Source: Xanthomonas hortorum (GTDB lineage Bacteria; Pseudomonadota; Gammaproteobacteria; Xanthomonadales; Xanthomonadaceae). Taken from it: 64,000 nt of DNA. Each line of letters starts with the position of its first letter. Position 1 is the first letter of the stretch. The stretch covers positions 2,677,001 to 2,741,000 of the forward strand of contig NZ_CP101417.1 in NCBI RefSeq assembly GCF_024339125.1. The letters are read 5' to 3'. The notes under the pieces are model-generated. The model saw only the letters and a list, made by a program, of their open reading frames with translations, made no database searches and was not told the DNA's origin. The position numbers were made by a program, and so were the translations under genes. Below, one piece after another: positions 1 through 12,559 of this stretch.

Positions 1-362
1 GATGGCAGCGTCGACGCCGGCACCGATCTGTCCCTGTCTAAGAGTGGCTAACAAAGCGACTGCGCTCACCGCCACGCGGGTGCGGCCGGTGCTCGGCATC
101 GGCATGTACCACTCGTACACTGCGGTTCTGAGCGCGCCATCCACGCCCACCTGACGACTGCTCGCTACGTTTTGTTAGCCGCTTTAAGGCGCCCGCGCGT
201 GCACTTGCGCAAGCGTCTGCCGAGCAGGCCGGCGGTTGCCTTAAAGACCGCCGATATCAGCATCGAAGTGAAACCAATGCGGCTCTCTTGCAGACGCACA
301 AACCCGCTCTGGCGTTGTAATGAAGAACGGCTGTAGCTTCTACGACATCGCGTGCAAGCGCG
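1..362. other. Non-coding stretch with a dispersed-repeat copy
   Basis: I find no convincing gene here. Positions 46-55 (GGCTAACAAA) and 171-180 (TTTGTTAGCC) are exact inverted ends of a segment of about 135 bp. The inner text, beginning CGACTGCGC and ending near CGACTGCTCGCTACGT, is shared with a second copy at about 35996-36117, so this looks like one member of a dispersed short repeat family. The rest, 181-362, lies beyond the 3' end of the dienoyl-CoA reductase gene and shows nothing I recognise. Confidence 0.55.
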
Positions 363-2543
<2,181 letters not shown>

Positions 2544-2560
2544 TCAACCAGTGACGCCGA

Positions 2561-3583
2561 TCACCAGCCCGCCAGCACCAACTTGCCGATCGTGCTGCCG
2601 CTTTCCAGCCGCCGATGCGCCTCGCGCAACTGCTGCGCATTGATCGGTGACAGCGTCTCGGTCTGCGTGGTACGCAATTCGCCCGCATCGATCAGGCTGG
2701 CGGCACGATTGAGGATGCGGTGCTGCTCGACCATGTCTTCTGTTGCATAACGGGCGCGCGTGAACATCAGTTCCCAGTGGATGCCGATGCACTTGGATTT
2801 GTAGGGGTCGCCAATCGACAGCGGGCCGCGCGGCTCCACGATCAAGCCCACGTGTCCCTGTGGTGCCAGGATCTCGCCCAATTGCTGCCAGTAGCGGTCG
2901 GTGTCGGCCAGATTGAGCGCCGCATCCACACTCTGCAGGCCTAGCGCCTGCAATTGCGGGTGCAACGGTTGGTGGTGATCGATCACATGCTGCGCGCCCA
3001 TCTGGCGCACCCATTCAATCGTCTCCGGCCGCGATGCCGTGGCGATGACCGTGAAGCCGGCATGCCGCGCCAGCTGGATCGCAATGGAGCCCACGCCACC
3101 GGCACCCCCGATGATCAATAAGTGCTTGCCGCGATTGCGTGCGCCGTCGAAGGCGAACGGCATGCGCTGGAACAACAACTCCCACGCGGTCAGCGTGGTC
3201 AGCGGCAACGCAGCCGCCTCGGCGAAGCTAAGCGAGGTCGGCTTGCAGCCGGCGATGCGCGCATCGACCAACTGGTACTGCGCGTTGCTGCCCGGCCTTC
3301 CGATATCTCCTGCGTAATAGACCTCGTCGCCCACCACGAATGCAGTGACCTCCGGGCCCACCGCTTCGACCACGCCGGCGGCGTCGTAGCCGAGAATTTT
3401 CGGTGCATCCAGCGTTTGCGGCTTGGGCGCACGCACCTTGGCGTCGACCGGATTCACCGAGATCGCCTCCACACGCACTAATAAGTCATACCCGGACGGC
3501 GCCGCAGGCGTCGGAAGCTCCATGTCAAGCAGCGACTCGGGATCGTCGATTGGAAGATGGCGAGTGATGGCGATGGCTTTCAT
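2561..3583 (-). CDS. Zinc-type MDR alcohol dehydrogenase / quinone oxidoreductase family protein
   Basis: Medium-chain reductase of 340 residues, probably an NADPH-dependent reductase of small quinones or enones; the substrate is unknown. It has an N-terminal GroES-like domain (LLVRVEAISVNPVDAKVR) and a Rossmann domain with GGAGGVGSIAIQ at about 159-170. The cysteines that hold structural zinc in classical alcohol dehydrogenases are absent, as in the zeta-crystallin/quinone oxidoreductase branch. The start at 3583 is backed by an AAAGGAG ribosome site about 10 nt upstream. It lies 158 bp upstream of fadH on the same strand; cotranscription is possible but not shown. Confidence 0.88.
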   Translation of the reverse strand: MKAIAITRHLPIDDPESLLDMELPTPAAPSGYDLLVRVEAISVNPVDAKVRAPKPQTLDAPKILGYDAAGVVEAVGPEVTAFVVGDEVYYAGDIGRPGSNAQYQLVDARIAGCKPTSLSFAEAAALPLTTLTAWELLFQRMPFAFDGARNRGKHLLIIGGAGGVGSIAIQLARHAGFTVIATASRPETIEWVRQMGAQHVIDHHQPLHPQLQALGLQSVDAALNLADTDRYWQQLGEILAPQGHVGLIVEPRGPLSIGDPYKSKCIGIHWELMFTRARYATEDMVEQHRILNRAASLIDAGELRTTQTETLSPINAQQLREAHRRLESGSTIGKLVLAGW

Positions 3584-3995
3584 CGAGGCGCTCCTTTGGG
3601 GGAGTTCAGGGTGCGTTGTGATGCCGTTGGCCCGCAACCACCAAGCCCACAATTCAGCTCGGACTAGGGCTCGCATTCACCAATGTGGTCACGGAGTCAT
3701 GCCGCCTGTCCCCCGGAGGTCAGAGCGCAAGCGTATTCAACTGGCTTAATTGGGCTGCCGTTCATGCGGGGCAATTGTGCTAACTGGGCGCCCGGTCCTT
3801 TCCTTCATGAAGCTGTATACGTAGTATTGAGTGGGATCGCCGTCTCTGTTGATTGCTTTCACATGTTATATGTCCGTTAACGCGATCTTCACTGAAGCCG
3901 GCTTAATCTGCGCCCCGATGGCTCTGGATGTGACGAGCATCTTTACCAAGAACAATGCCTCTATCGGTTTATCTCCCAAAGAAGGAGCTGTATAC
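3584..3995. other. Divergent intergenic region upstream of the OmpA gene
   Basis: This 412-bp gap separates the minus-strand MDR gene from the plus-strand OmpA gene. It must carry both promoters, but I cannot name convincing -35/-10 pairs. A GAAGGAG ribosome site at 3981-3987 precedes the OmpA start. No further gene or repeat is evident. Confidence 0.4.
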
Positions 3996-5093
3996 ATGAA
4001 CAAGAAAATTCTCACTGCCGCGTTGCTTGGCGGCCTGGCGTTTGCCCAGGCTGCTTCCGCGCAGGAATTCGATGACCGTTGGTACCTGACCGGTAGCGCT
4101 GGCTTCAACTTCCAGGACAGCGATCGTCTGACCAATGATGCTCCGTTCGTGACCCTGGGTCTGGGCAAGTTTGTCAGCCCGAACTGGTCGATCGACGGCG
4201 AGCTGAACTATCAGAACCCGAATTTCGATGCCAACCAGGACCAGAACTGGAGCCAGTACGGCATCTCGTTCGACCTGCGTCGCCACTTCATCGCTGAAGG
4301 CCGCGGCTGGAACCCCTACCTCCTGTTCGGTCTGGGCTACCAGCGTTCGGAAGAAGAGTTCGACGCAACCCCGAACCCGGTTTCGCCGGGCCAGCAGAAA
4401 GACGGCAACTTTGCCGCCAAGGCTGGTGTCGGTCTGCAGACCACCTTCGACAAGCGCGTTGCCGTGCGTGCCGAGTTGGCCTACCGCGCTGACTTCAACG
4501 ACCAGAGCGTTGCTGCTCCGCAGGAAGACTGGTTCGGCGACGTGCTGGCTTCGGTCGGCGTCGTGATCCCGTTGGGACCGGCTCCGTCGACCGCTCCGCC
4601 GCCGGCTCCGGCTCCGGTTGCTCCGAGCTGCGCAGACCTGGATGACGACGGTGACGGCGTCAACAACTGCGACGACAAGTGCCCGGCTTCGCAGCCTGGC
4701 CAGACCATCGGTCCGGACGGTTGCCCGGTTCCTGTGTCGATCGACCTGAAGGGCGTGAACTTCGACTTCAACAAGTCGACCCTGCGTCCGGACGCACAGT
4801 CCATCCTGAGCGAAGCGACCGAGATCCTGAAGCGTTACCCCGACCTGAAGGTCGAGGTTGCCGGTCACACCGACTCGAAGGGTACCGACGCGTACAACCA
4901 GAAGCTGTCCGAGCGTCGTGCGACCACCGTGTACGACTACCTGACCAAGAACGGCGTTGATGCGTCGCGTCTGGTTGGCCCGATCGGCTACGGCGAGAGC
5001 CGTCCGATTGCTCCGAACGCCAACCCGGATGGTTCCGACAATCCGGAAGGCCGTGCGAAGAACCGTCGTACCGAGCTGAACGTCCAGAACTAA
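3996..5093 (+). CDS. ompA: OmpA/OprF-family outer membrane porin with TSP3 repeats
   Basis: Structural outer-membrane protein that anchors the envelope to peptidoglycan. The 365-residue protein has a clear signal peptide (MNKKILTAALLGGLAFAQAASA, cut before Gln23), an N-terminal beta-barrel, a proline/alanine hinge (TAPPPAPAPVAPS), an acidic thrombospondin-type-3 calcium-binding segment at about 215-232 (DLDDDGDGVNNCDDKCP) with paired cysteines, and a C-terminal OmpA peptidoglycan-binding domain from about residue 255 (FDFNKSTLRPDAQ; VAGHTDSKGTDAYNQKLSERR). The start is fixed by the signal peptide and by GAAGGAG nine bases upstream. Codon use looks optimised (CGT, CTG and GGT favoured), as expected for an abundant protein. 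A strong terminator follows. Confidence 0.95.
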   Translation: MNKKILTAALLGGLAFAQAASAQEFDDRWYLTGSAGFNFQDSDRLTNDAPFVTLGLGKFVSPNWSIDGELNYQNPNFDANQDQNWSQYGISFDLRRHFIAEGRGWNPYLLFGLGYQRSEEEFDATPNPVSPGQQKDGNFAAKAGVGLQTTFDKRVAVRAELAYRADFNDQSVAAPQEDWFGDVLASVGVVIPLGPAPSTAPPPAPAPVAPSCADLDDDGDGVNNCDDKCPASQPGQTIGPDGCPVPVSIDLKGVNFDFNKSTLRPDAQSILSEATEILKRYPDLKVEVAGHTDSKGTDAYNQKLSERRATTVYDYLTKNGVDASRLVGPIGYGESRPIAPNANPDGSDNPEGRAKNRRTELNVQN

Positions 5094-5114
5094 TTGGACC
5101 GCTAGCTGTTGCAT

Positions 5115-5148
5115 ACAAAACCCGGCCTTGTGCCGGGTTTTGTCTTTG
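5115..5148 (+). terminator. Rho-independent terminator of the OmpA gene
   Basis: Perfect 12-bp stem ACAAAACCCGGC (5115-5126) and GCCGGGTTTTGT (5132-5143) with a CTTGT loop, followed by CTTTG. It lies 21 nt after the stop codon. Confidence 0.85.
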
Positions 5149-5283
5149 TAGGACCAGGAAAAGTGCGTCGAGTCGCCGCCAAACCTGTCTGTGTTGCCAT
5201 CCAGGCACGGTTCCGGTTGAAACAGCGTTCATCGCTGCCTACACTCGCCGCGTCAACACCAAACTCATAATTGGAAGAACCCG

Positions 5284-5799
5284 ATGCTGCGTACCGCCAC
5301 GGCAGGTTTGCTCTGTCTCGCTTTGATTCCTGCCGCTTACGCCGCCCCGAACTGCGCCGGCAGCACGGTGTCCCAGCCGCTGCCGTTGCCTGCCACGGTG
5401 ATTGCGCCGGCGGCGGCCGAGTTCTACACCCGTAGCGTCCAGCTGGGCATGCCCACCGGCGTGTTGGCCCAGCCCTATACCAGCGAGCAATCGGTGGACC
5501 GCGTGCTGCTGCGGTTGCGTGTGGAAGGCTGCCAGGATCTGGCCAAGGTGATTCCGCCCGGCGGCACCGTCAATTCGAACGATCCGGCCGCCTACAAGGC
5601 CACCACTGCATTCGACAACACGCCGTGGCGCTTTGACATGAGTCAGAACGGCAAGCGCATGACCGCCGAAGAATTCGATGCCTGGATGAAGGCGCGCGGT
5701 GTGCGCGTGGTCAAGGCGCGTCCGGTAGCTGCGCCGGCTCCGGCCGCTGCGGCAACTGCAACGCCTGCGGCCGACGCCAAGTCGGTCGAAAACAAGTAA
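5284..5799 (+). CDS. Conserved secreted hypothetical protein
   Basis: Protein of 171 residues that I cannot assign to a named family. It opens with a clear Sec signal peptide (MLRTATAGLLCLALIPAAYA, probably cut before Ala21-Pro). The mature part has two cysteines (PNC and EGC) that could pair, a middle segment reminiscent of small TonB-C-like folds (SVDRVLLRLRVEGCQDLAKV), and an Ala/Pro-rich tail ending KSVENK. It is likely periplasmic. The pseudouridine synthase gene follows after 19 bp on the same strand, so the two may be cotranscribed, though no functional link is evident. Confidence 0.75.
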   Translation: MLRTATAGLLCLALIPAAYAAPNCAGSTVSQPLPLPATVIAPAAAEFYTRSVQLGMPTGVLAQPYTSEQSVDRVLLRLRVEGCQDLAKVIPPGGTVNSNDPAAYKATTAFDNTPWRFDMSQNGKRMTAEEFDAWMKARGVRVVKARPVAAPAPAAAATATPAADAKSVENK

Positions 5800-5818
5800 G
5801 CGGCACGGTCGGGACGGC

Positions 5819-6670
5819 ATGACCCGGTGGCCTCCGCCGGCAACGTCCCGGCAACGCAAGCGTGGTCCTGCCGGTGCTTCGCGCGCCTCAGCTACGGGCA
5901 CGGCGGCCACCGCGCCGCGCCACGGGCTGGCGCGCGTGCTGTCCAAATTGGGCGTGTGTTCGCGTACCGAAGCGGCACGCTGGATCGCCGAAGGGCGGGT
6001 CAGCGTGGCTGCGCGTGTGGTTCACGACCCCGAATATCCGATCAGCGCCGCTCAGCAGTCGAGCATTACCGTCGACGGGCAGCCGTTGGCCGGGCCGGCG
6101 CGCTGCTATCTGATGCTCAACAAGCCGCGCGGCGTGGTCACGACCGTGCGCGACGAGCAGGGCAGGGACACGGTGTATCGCTGCTTCGATGGTGCCGGAT
6201 TGCCGTGGATCGCGCCGGTCGGGCGATTGGACAAGGCCAGCGAAGGGCTGCTGCTCTTCAGTAACGACCCGCAATGGGCAGCGGCGGTGACCGACCCTGC
6301 GACCGGGCCGGACAAGACCTATCACGTGCAGATCGATTGCCGCCCGAGTGCCGAGCAACTGGCGCAGTTGCAGGCCGGTGTGGCCGATCCCGATCCTGAG
6401 AGCGATGGTGCGCTGCTGCGTGCCAAGCACGTTGGCGTGCTGCGCGAAGGCGAGCGCAATGCGTGGCTGGAGATCGTGCTGGACGAGGGCCGCAATCGGC
6501 AGATCCGCCGCTTGTTGGCAGCGCTGGAGATCGGTGTGCTGCGACTGGTGCGGGTGGCGATCGGTGCGCTGGCAATGGGTGAGTTGGGCAAAGGCGCGTG
6601 GCGCATGCTCAGCGCCGAGGAAGTCAGGGCGCTGACGGCGGCTCACGCCAGCGCGCCAGACGCGCGCTGA
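5819..6670 (+). CDS. RsuA/RluB-family rRNA pseudouridine synthase
   Basis: Isomerises uridine to pseudouridine in rRNA. The 283-residue protein has an N-terminal S4 RNA-binding domain from about residue 37 (LARVLSKLGVCSRTEAARWI) and a catalytic domain with the family motif GRLDKASEGLLLFSND, whose Asp138 is the expected catalytic residue. MLNKPRGVVTT is also typical of the RsuA branch. The first 35 residues are basic and probably disordered; the ATG at 5819 is the first in frame after the previous stop. The 3' end overlaps the convergent HNH gene by 47 bp. The exact rRNA position modified (RsuA, RluB, RluE or RluF type) cannot be told here. Confidence 0.88.
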   Translation: MTRWPPPATSRQRKRGPAGASRASATGTAATAPRHGLARVLSKLGVCSRTEAARWIAEGRVSVAARVVHDPEYPISAAQQSSITVDGQPLAGPARCYLMLNKPRGVVTTVRDEQGRDTVYRCFDGAGLPWIAPVGRLDKASEGLLLFSNDPQWAAAVTDPATGPDKTYHVQIDCRPSAEQLAQLQAGVADPDPESDGALLRAKHVGVLREGERNAWLEIVLDEGRNRQIRRLLAALEIGVLRLVRVAIGALAMGELGKGAWRMLSAEEVRALTAAHASAPDAR

Positions 6671-7012
6671 GCAAGGCGCTGACGACTTCAAAAGCACGTG
6701 CGTCGCCGGCGCCGTTGGCATCGTGACGGCGACCCTTGGCGTGATTGCAACCGGCACAGGCCAGGGCAAGGTTGCGCGCCGCGTTCGCATCGTCGCCGAC
6801 CATCGCGCACAGCGCGGCCGCCGCGCGACGGCCGAACCAGGCCTGCGGGACCACGTGTTCCAGGGTGGTGTGTCCGAGCGGTTCGCCATCGGCGCGCAGT
6901 TGCAAGCGCCGACGGCAATGCAGGCAGCGGGTTTCCCAACTGCCGTCCAGTAAGTGCGCCTGGGCATCGGTGTGCGCCGCCAGCAACAGCCGTTGGCGCA
7001 GCACCGTGCGCA

Positions 7013-7013
<1 letters not shown>
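6624..7013 (-). CDS. Small HNH endonuclease-like protein coupled to kbl
   Basis: Protein of 129 residues with a compact HNH nuclease fold. A zinc knuckle Cys30-x2-Cys33 is paired with Cys86-x2-Cys89. Between them lies the catalytic region HTTLEHVVPQ (His48, Glu52, His53), followed by Asn81 and Asn90-His91. No other domain is present. Its ATG overlaps the kbl stop codon (TGATG at 7011-7015 on the minus strand), so it is probably translated by coupling to kbl. Its 3' end overlaps the convergent pseudouridine synthase gene. Related stand-alone HNH proteins are of unknown function; nothing near suggests phage or restriction-modification origin, and composition matches the neighbours. Confidence 0.8.
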
Positions 7014-8221
<1,208 letters not shown>

Positions 8222-8392
8222 GGCGATCGCAGTGGCAGAAAGAAGCACGATTTTAACGATCACGGCGGCATACCACTACGTCATGCAAAATCGGTATAAG
8301 CGCAGGCGTGTATGTCATTTCACCGCCCGCGTAGCGCTGCGCAGCATGGCATGCTTGCTGTTCAGCTGCGCCCAACCGGCCAGGAGATTGCT

Positions 8393-9412
8393 GTGACCCA
8401 CCCCCGCTACCGCTTCGTGTCGATCCTGTTGTGCAGCTTGCTGGCCCTGGCCGGCCCGGCTGGCGCGCGCGACATCGGTCTGCTCAATGTGAGCTATGAC
8501 CCCACCCGCGAGTTCTATCGCGACTACAACAGCGCGTTCGCCGCGCATTGGAAGCAGCAACATCCGCAGGACACGGTGACGGTGGAAACCTCGCACGGCG
8601 GCTCCGGCAAACAGGCGCGCGCAGTGATCGACGGCATCGAGGCCGATGTGGTCACGTTGGCGCTGGCCTACGACGTGGACGCAATCGCCGAGAAGGCCAA
8701 GCTGATCGACAGCGATTGGGAAAAACGCCTGCCCGACAATAGCGCGCCGTATACCTCGACGATCGTGTTTCTGGTGCGCAAGGGCAACCCGAAGAACATC
8801 CACGACTGGCCGGACCTGCTGCGCTCCGGCGTGGCGGTGGTGACGCCCAACCCCAAGACCTCCGGTGGTGCGCGCTGGAACTACCTGGCCGCCTGGGCGT
8901 ATGCCGACCGCATCTTCAAGGGCGATCGCGAGCGCATCGTGCGCTACATGCAGGCGCTGTTCCGCAATGTGCCGGTGCTGGACACCGGCGCGCGCGGTGC
9001 CACGACGACCTTCGTGCAGCGTGGTATCGGCGATGTGCTGCTGGCCTGGGAAAACGAAGCGCTGCTGGCGCGCGATGAACTGGGCAAGGACAAGTTCGAG
9101 ATCGTGGTGCCGAAGTTGTCGATCCTGGCCGAGCCGTCGGTGGCCTTGGTCGACAAGAACGTCGACAAACACGGCACGCGCGAGGTGGCCGAGGCCTACC
9201 TGCGTTATCTGTACGCGCCGGAAGGGCAGAAGCTGGCAGCCAAGCATTTCTATCGCCCACGCCACCCGGAATTTGCCGACCCGGCGGATCTTGCGCGTTT
9301 CCCGGACATCAAGCTGGTGACCATCCAGGAAGCGTTCGGGTCGTGGGACAAGGCGCAGCAGGAACACTTCGCCGACGGTGGTGTGTTCGATCAGATCCAG
9401 GCAAAAAAGTAG
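8393..9412 (+). CDS. sbp: Sulfate/thiosulfate ABC transporter periplasmic binding protein
   Basis: Binds sulfate or thiosulfate in the periplasm and hands it to CysTWA. The 339-residue protein has a signal peptide ([25 protein letters not shown]) and the Sbp core: [20 protein letters not shown], the [20 protein letters not shown] anion-binding segment, and [20 protein letters not shown] chose the GTG at 8393 because AGGAG at 8382-8386 stands 6 nt before it and the signal peptide begins there. It is the first gene of the sbp-cysT-cysW-cysA operon and is divergent from kbl. The 171-bp shared upstream region should hold a CysB-type site; I could not define one. Confidence 0.94.
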   Translation: MTHPRYRFVSILLCSLLALAGPAGARDIGLLNVSYDPTREFYRDYNSAFAAHWKQQHPQDTVTVETSHGGSGKQARAVIDGIEADVVTLALAYDVDAIAEKAKLIDSDWEKRLPDNSAPYTSTIVFLVRKGNPKNIHDWPDLLRSGVAVVTPNPKTSGGARWNYLAAWAYADRIFKGDRERIVRYMQALFRNVPVLDTGARGATTTFVQRGIGDVLLAWENEALLARDELGKDKFEIVVPKLSILAEPSVALVDKNVDKHGTREVAEAYLRYLYAPEGQKLAAKHFYRPRHPEFADPADLARFPDIKLVTIQEAFGSWDKAQQEHFADGGVFDQIQAKK

Positions 9413-9415
9413 GCA

Positions 9416-10276
9416 ATGCATATGTCGGTTGCTCCCCATCCAGCGCCGTCATCGCGCCGACGCGTGATGCCGGGGTTGGGCCTGAGTCTTGGAATTACGC
9501 TGACCTGGCTGGGATTGATTGTGTTGATACCGCTGCTGGGCATCTTCATCAAAACCAGCGGATTGGGTTGGGACGGCCTGTGGCGGGTGTGGAGCGAGCC
9601 ACGGGTGTTGTCGGCGTTGCGGGTGAGCTTCGGTACGGCGTTCGTGGCCGGCGCCTTCAACGCACTCATGGGCACCTGGGTGGCGTGGGTGTTCGTGCGC
9701 TACAACTTCCCGGGCAAGCGCTTCTTCGACGCGGTGATCGATCTGCCATTCGCGTTGCCAACCGCAGTCGCCGGTATTGCGCTGACTGCGTTGTATGGCG
9801 GCAACGGCTGGGTCGGGCGCTGGCTGGAGGCGATCGGTATCAAGGTCGCCTATACGCAGTTGGGGATCGTGCTGGCGCTGGTGTTTGTCGGCCTGCCGTT
9901 CGTGGTGCGGGTGGTGCAGCCGGTGCTGGCCGAGAGCGAGCGTGAGCTGGAAGCGGCCGCCGCCACGCTGGGTGCGTCGCGCTGGCAGACGGTCTGGCGG
10001 GTGGTGTTGCCGGGTCTGTGGCCAGCGGTATTGACCGGGTTTGCTCTGGCCTTCGCACGCGGCGTGGGTGAGTACGGTTCGGTGATCTTCATCGCCGGCA
10101 ATCTGCCCAATTCCACCGAGATCGCGCCGCTGCTGATCACCATCCGGCTGGAAGAATTCGATTATGCCGGCGCCACCGCGATTGCGGCGGCAATGCTGCT
10201 GCTGTCGTTCGTGATCCTGCTGGTGGTCAATACGCTGCAGGCACGCCTGCTGCGCTATCAACGGAGGCCTGCATGA
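9416..10276 (+). CDS. cysT: Sulfate ABC transporter permease CysT (CysU)
   Basis: Inner-membrane permease subunit for sulfate/thiosulfate uptake. The 286-residue protein has about six hydrophobic helices, starting with [20 protein letters not shown], and the permease EAA loop that contacts CysA ([20 protein letters not shown]). The segment [20 protein letters not shown] is typical of CysT. It starts 3 nt after the sbp stop and overlaps cysW by 4 bp (ATGA), so the operon is translationally coupled. Confidence 0.95.
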   Translation: MHMSVAPHPAPSSRRRVMPGLGLSLGITLTWLGLIVLIPLLGIFIKTSGLGWDGLWRVWSEPRVLSALRVSFGTAFVAGAFNALMGTWVAWVFVRYNFPGKRFFDAVIDLPFALPTAVAGIALTALYGGNGWVGRWLEAIGIKVAYTQLGIVLALVFVGLPFVVRVVQPVLAESERELEAAAATLGASRWQTVWRVVLPGLWPAVLTGFALAFARGVGEYGSVIFIAGNLPNSTEIAPLLITIRLEEFDYAGATAIAAAMLLLSFVILLVVNTLQARLLRYQRRPA

Positions 10277-11226
10277 ACGATGCTGTTTCATCGCTGCCCT
10301 CCATGCTGCAGAACCGCACAATGACCGAACAGGCGCGCCGCATCACCGACTCGGCCACCAACGAGCCTCGCTGGGTGCAGTGGCTGATGATTCTGGGCGC
10401 GCTGCTGTTCCTGCTGGCGTTTTTGCTGCTGCCGCTGGTGCTGGTCTTCGCCGAGGCGCTGCGGGGTGGTTGGGAAACGTTCCTGCGCGCAGTGGTCGAT
10501 CCGGATGCGTTGTCGGCGATCAAGCTGACCTTGATCGTGACTGCGATCGTGCTGCCGCTGAATCTGGTATTCGGGGTGGCTGCGGCGTGGGCGGTGAGCA
10601 AGCATCGCTTTCCCGGCAAGCGCTTGCTGATCAGCCTGATCGATCTGCCGTTTTCGGTATCGCCGGTGGTGGCGGGTTTGATCTTCGTGCTGATCTTCGG
10701 GCGCAGCGGCTGGGCGTGGCCGTTGATCGACGAAGGTTGGCAGGCGCAGCTGCCGTTTTTTGGCGAGATGCTGATTCAGCTGCCACGCATCGTATTCGCG
10801 CTGCCGGGCATCGTGTTGGCGACGACCTTTGTCACGTTTCCGTTTATCGCGCGCGAGCTGATGCCACTGATGGAGCAGCAAGGCAGCGATGAAGAACTGG
10901 CGGCATTGAGCCTGGGCGCGAGCGGCTGGCAGATGTTCTGGCGGGTGACCCTGCCCAATATCCGTTGGGGCCTGATGTACGGCGTGCTGCTGTGCGCGGC
11001 GCGCGCGATGGGCGAGTTCGGTGCGGTGTCGGTGGTGTCCGGGCATATCCGCGGGCGCACCAATACGCTGCCCTTGCATGTGGAAATTCTCTACAACGAA
11101 TACGCCTACAGCGCCGCGTTTGCGTGTGCCTCGCTGCTGGCATTGACCGCGCTGCTGACGCTGGCGCTGAAGACGTATCTGGAATGGCGGCATGGCGATT
11201 CGCTCGCCGCCAACCACCGACATTGA
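10273..11226 (+). CDS. cysW: Sulfate ABC transporter permease CysW
   Basis: Second inner-membrane permease of the sulfate/thiosulfate transporter, 317 residues, about six membrane helices. The EAA loop reads [19 protein letters not shown], and [20 protein letters not shown] mirrors the equivalent CysT segment. ATG at 10273 overlaps the cysT stop (ATGA). An alternative in-frame ATG at 10321 ([18 protein letters not shown]) would remove a 16-residue, weakly conserved leader, so the true start is uncertain. Confidence 0.95.
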   Translation: MNDAVSSLPSMLQNRTMTEQARRITDSATNEPRWVQWLMILGALLFLLAFLLLPLVLVFAEALRGGWETFLRAVVDPDALSAIKLTLIVTAIVLPLNLVFGVAAAWAVSKHRFPGKRLLISLIDLPFSVSPVVAGLIFVLIFGRSGWAWPLIDEGWQAQLPFFGEMLIQLPRIVFALPGIVLATTFVTFPFIARELMPLMEQQGSDEELAALSLGASGWQMFWRVTLPNIRWGLMYGVLLCAARAMGEFGAVSVVSGHIRGRTNTLPLHVEILYNEYAYSAAFACASLLALTALLTLALKTYLEWRHGDSLAANHRH

Positions 11227-11233
11227 GGTGAAC

Positions 11234-12265
11234 ATGGGCATCCGCATCCACCGCCTGCGCAAGCAGTTCGACACGTTCACTGCGCTGGACGACATCACGT
11301 TGGACGTGCGCCAAGGTGAGTTGCTGGCACTGCTGGGGCCGTCGGGCTCAGGCAAGACCACGTTGTTGCGCATCATGGCCGGGCTGGAGCATGCCGATGG
11401 CGGGCAGGTGCTGTTCGGCGACGAAGATGCCACGCGCATGAGCGTGCAGTCGCGCCGGGTCGGCTTCGTATTCCAGCACTACGCGTTGTTCAAGCATATG
11501 GACGTGTTCGAGAACATCGCCTTCGGCTTGCGGGTGCGGCGCGGTAACGAGCGTTGGGCTGAAGCGCGTATCCGCGCACGCGTGGAAGAATTGCTGGCGC
11601 TGGTGCAGTTGCATGGCCTGGAGCAGCGCTATCCCACCCAGCTGTCCGGTGGTCAGCGTCAGCGTGTGGCACTGGCGCGTGCGTTGGCGATCGAGCCGCG
11701 TGTGCTGTTGCTGGACGAGCCATTCGGTGCGCTGGATGCGCAGGTGCGCCGCGACCTGCGCCGCTGGCTGCGTGAGCTGCACGAACGTACCGGTCTGACC
11801 ACGGTGTTCGTGACCCACGATCAGGAAGAAGCGCTGGAACTGGCCGACCGGGTGGCGATCCTCAACCGCGGCCGCATCGAGCAGCTCGACACCCCGGCGA
11901 TGATCTACGACAAGCCTGCCTCGCCGTTCGTGTATTCGTTCGTGGGCGCGGTGAACCGCATTCCTGGTGTGCTGGCGGAAGGTCGGATCCAGGTGGCCGG
12001 GCATGCATTGCCGGCGGCCAATGCCGCGTTGGCTGCTGGCCCGGTCGAGGTGTATGTGCGACCGGAAGATCTGGTGCCCGATGACGCCGGTTGGCCGGCG
12101 ACAGTGGCCTGGTCGCAGCGCAGCGGGGCGCGTCTGCGTCTGCGCGCAACGCTTGAGCCGGCAGGCAACGAGGTGGAAGTGGAACTGCCGGCTTCGGCGG
12201 GAAGTTTTCAGCCAGGGCAGCAGCTAAGGTTGGCGGCGCGGCATTACGGGGTGTTTCCGGTGTGA
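11234..12265 (+). CDS. cysA: Sulfate/thiosulfate import ATP-binding protein
   Basis: ATPase that powers CysTW. The 343-residue protein has Walker [10 protein letters not shown] at 35-43, the Q-loop [12 protein letters not shown], the signature LSGGQRQR at 137-144, Walker [13 protein letters not shown] at about 157-168 and the switch histidine in [18 protein letters not shown]-terminal TOBE-like regulatory domain follows ([14 protein letters not shown]). The start at 11234 is preferred because GAGGTG lies 5 nt upstream and the family N-terminus [12 protein letters not shown] begins there. It is the last gene of the operon. Confidence 0.95.
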   Translation: MGIRIHRLRKQFDTFTALDDITLDVRQGELLALLGPSGSGKTTLLRIMAGLEHADGGQVLFGDEDATRMSVQSRRVGFVFQHYALFKHMDVFENIAFGLRVRRGNERWAEARIRARVEELLALVQLHGLEQRYPTQLSGGQRQRVALARALAIEPRVLLLDEPFGALDAQVRRDLRRWLRELHERTGLTTVFVTHDQEEALELADRVAILNRGRIEQLDTPAMIYDKPASPFVYSFVGAVNRIPGVLAEGRIQVAGHALPAANAALAAGPVEVYVRPEDLVPDDAGWPATVAWSQRSGARLRLRATLEPAGNEVEVELPASAGSFQPGQQLRLAARHYGVFPV

Positions 12266-12294
12266 TTCAACGCCGGCTGGGGTCGGTATTGAAC

Positions 12295-12377
12295 GGGGAT
12301 TTGGGATTTGGGATTCGGGATTCGTAGAGCGGGGTCCGCCTTTGCTTTGGCATTACGAATCCCCACTCCCCAATCTC
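12295..12377. repeat. GGGATT-type inverted repeat element
   Basis: Four tandem GGGATT(T/C) units at 12295-12324 face the complementary run CGAATCCCC...CCCCAATCTC at 12356-12377, giving an imperfect hairpin downstream of cysA. Similar elements occur at 34292-34408, 43168-43195 and 44498-44526. It fills much of the 294-bp gap before the TorF-like gene and may also act as a weak transcription end for the sulfate operon. Confidence 0.6.
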
Positions 12378-12559
12378 AAGATCCTGCGCATTCAGTCGAT
12401 GAGATGGGCATCCTGATCAGCATCATCGGTGCTTAAAGCCTGTGTGCTGGTTCAAAGGCGCACGACGTTGATGTTGCGCTGCAATGACAGTTGGACTAAT
12501 AAAGTCACTGCAGCCTCGCTTCGCGTCATCCGACCGCCCATCGACCCAGGAGATGCTCC

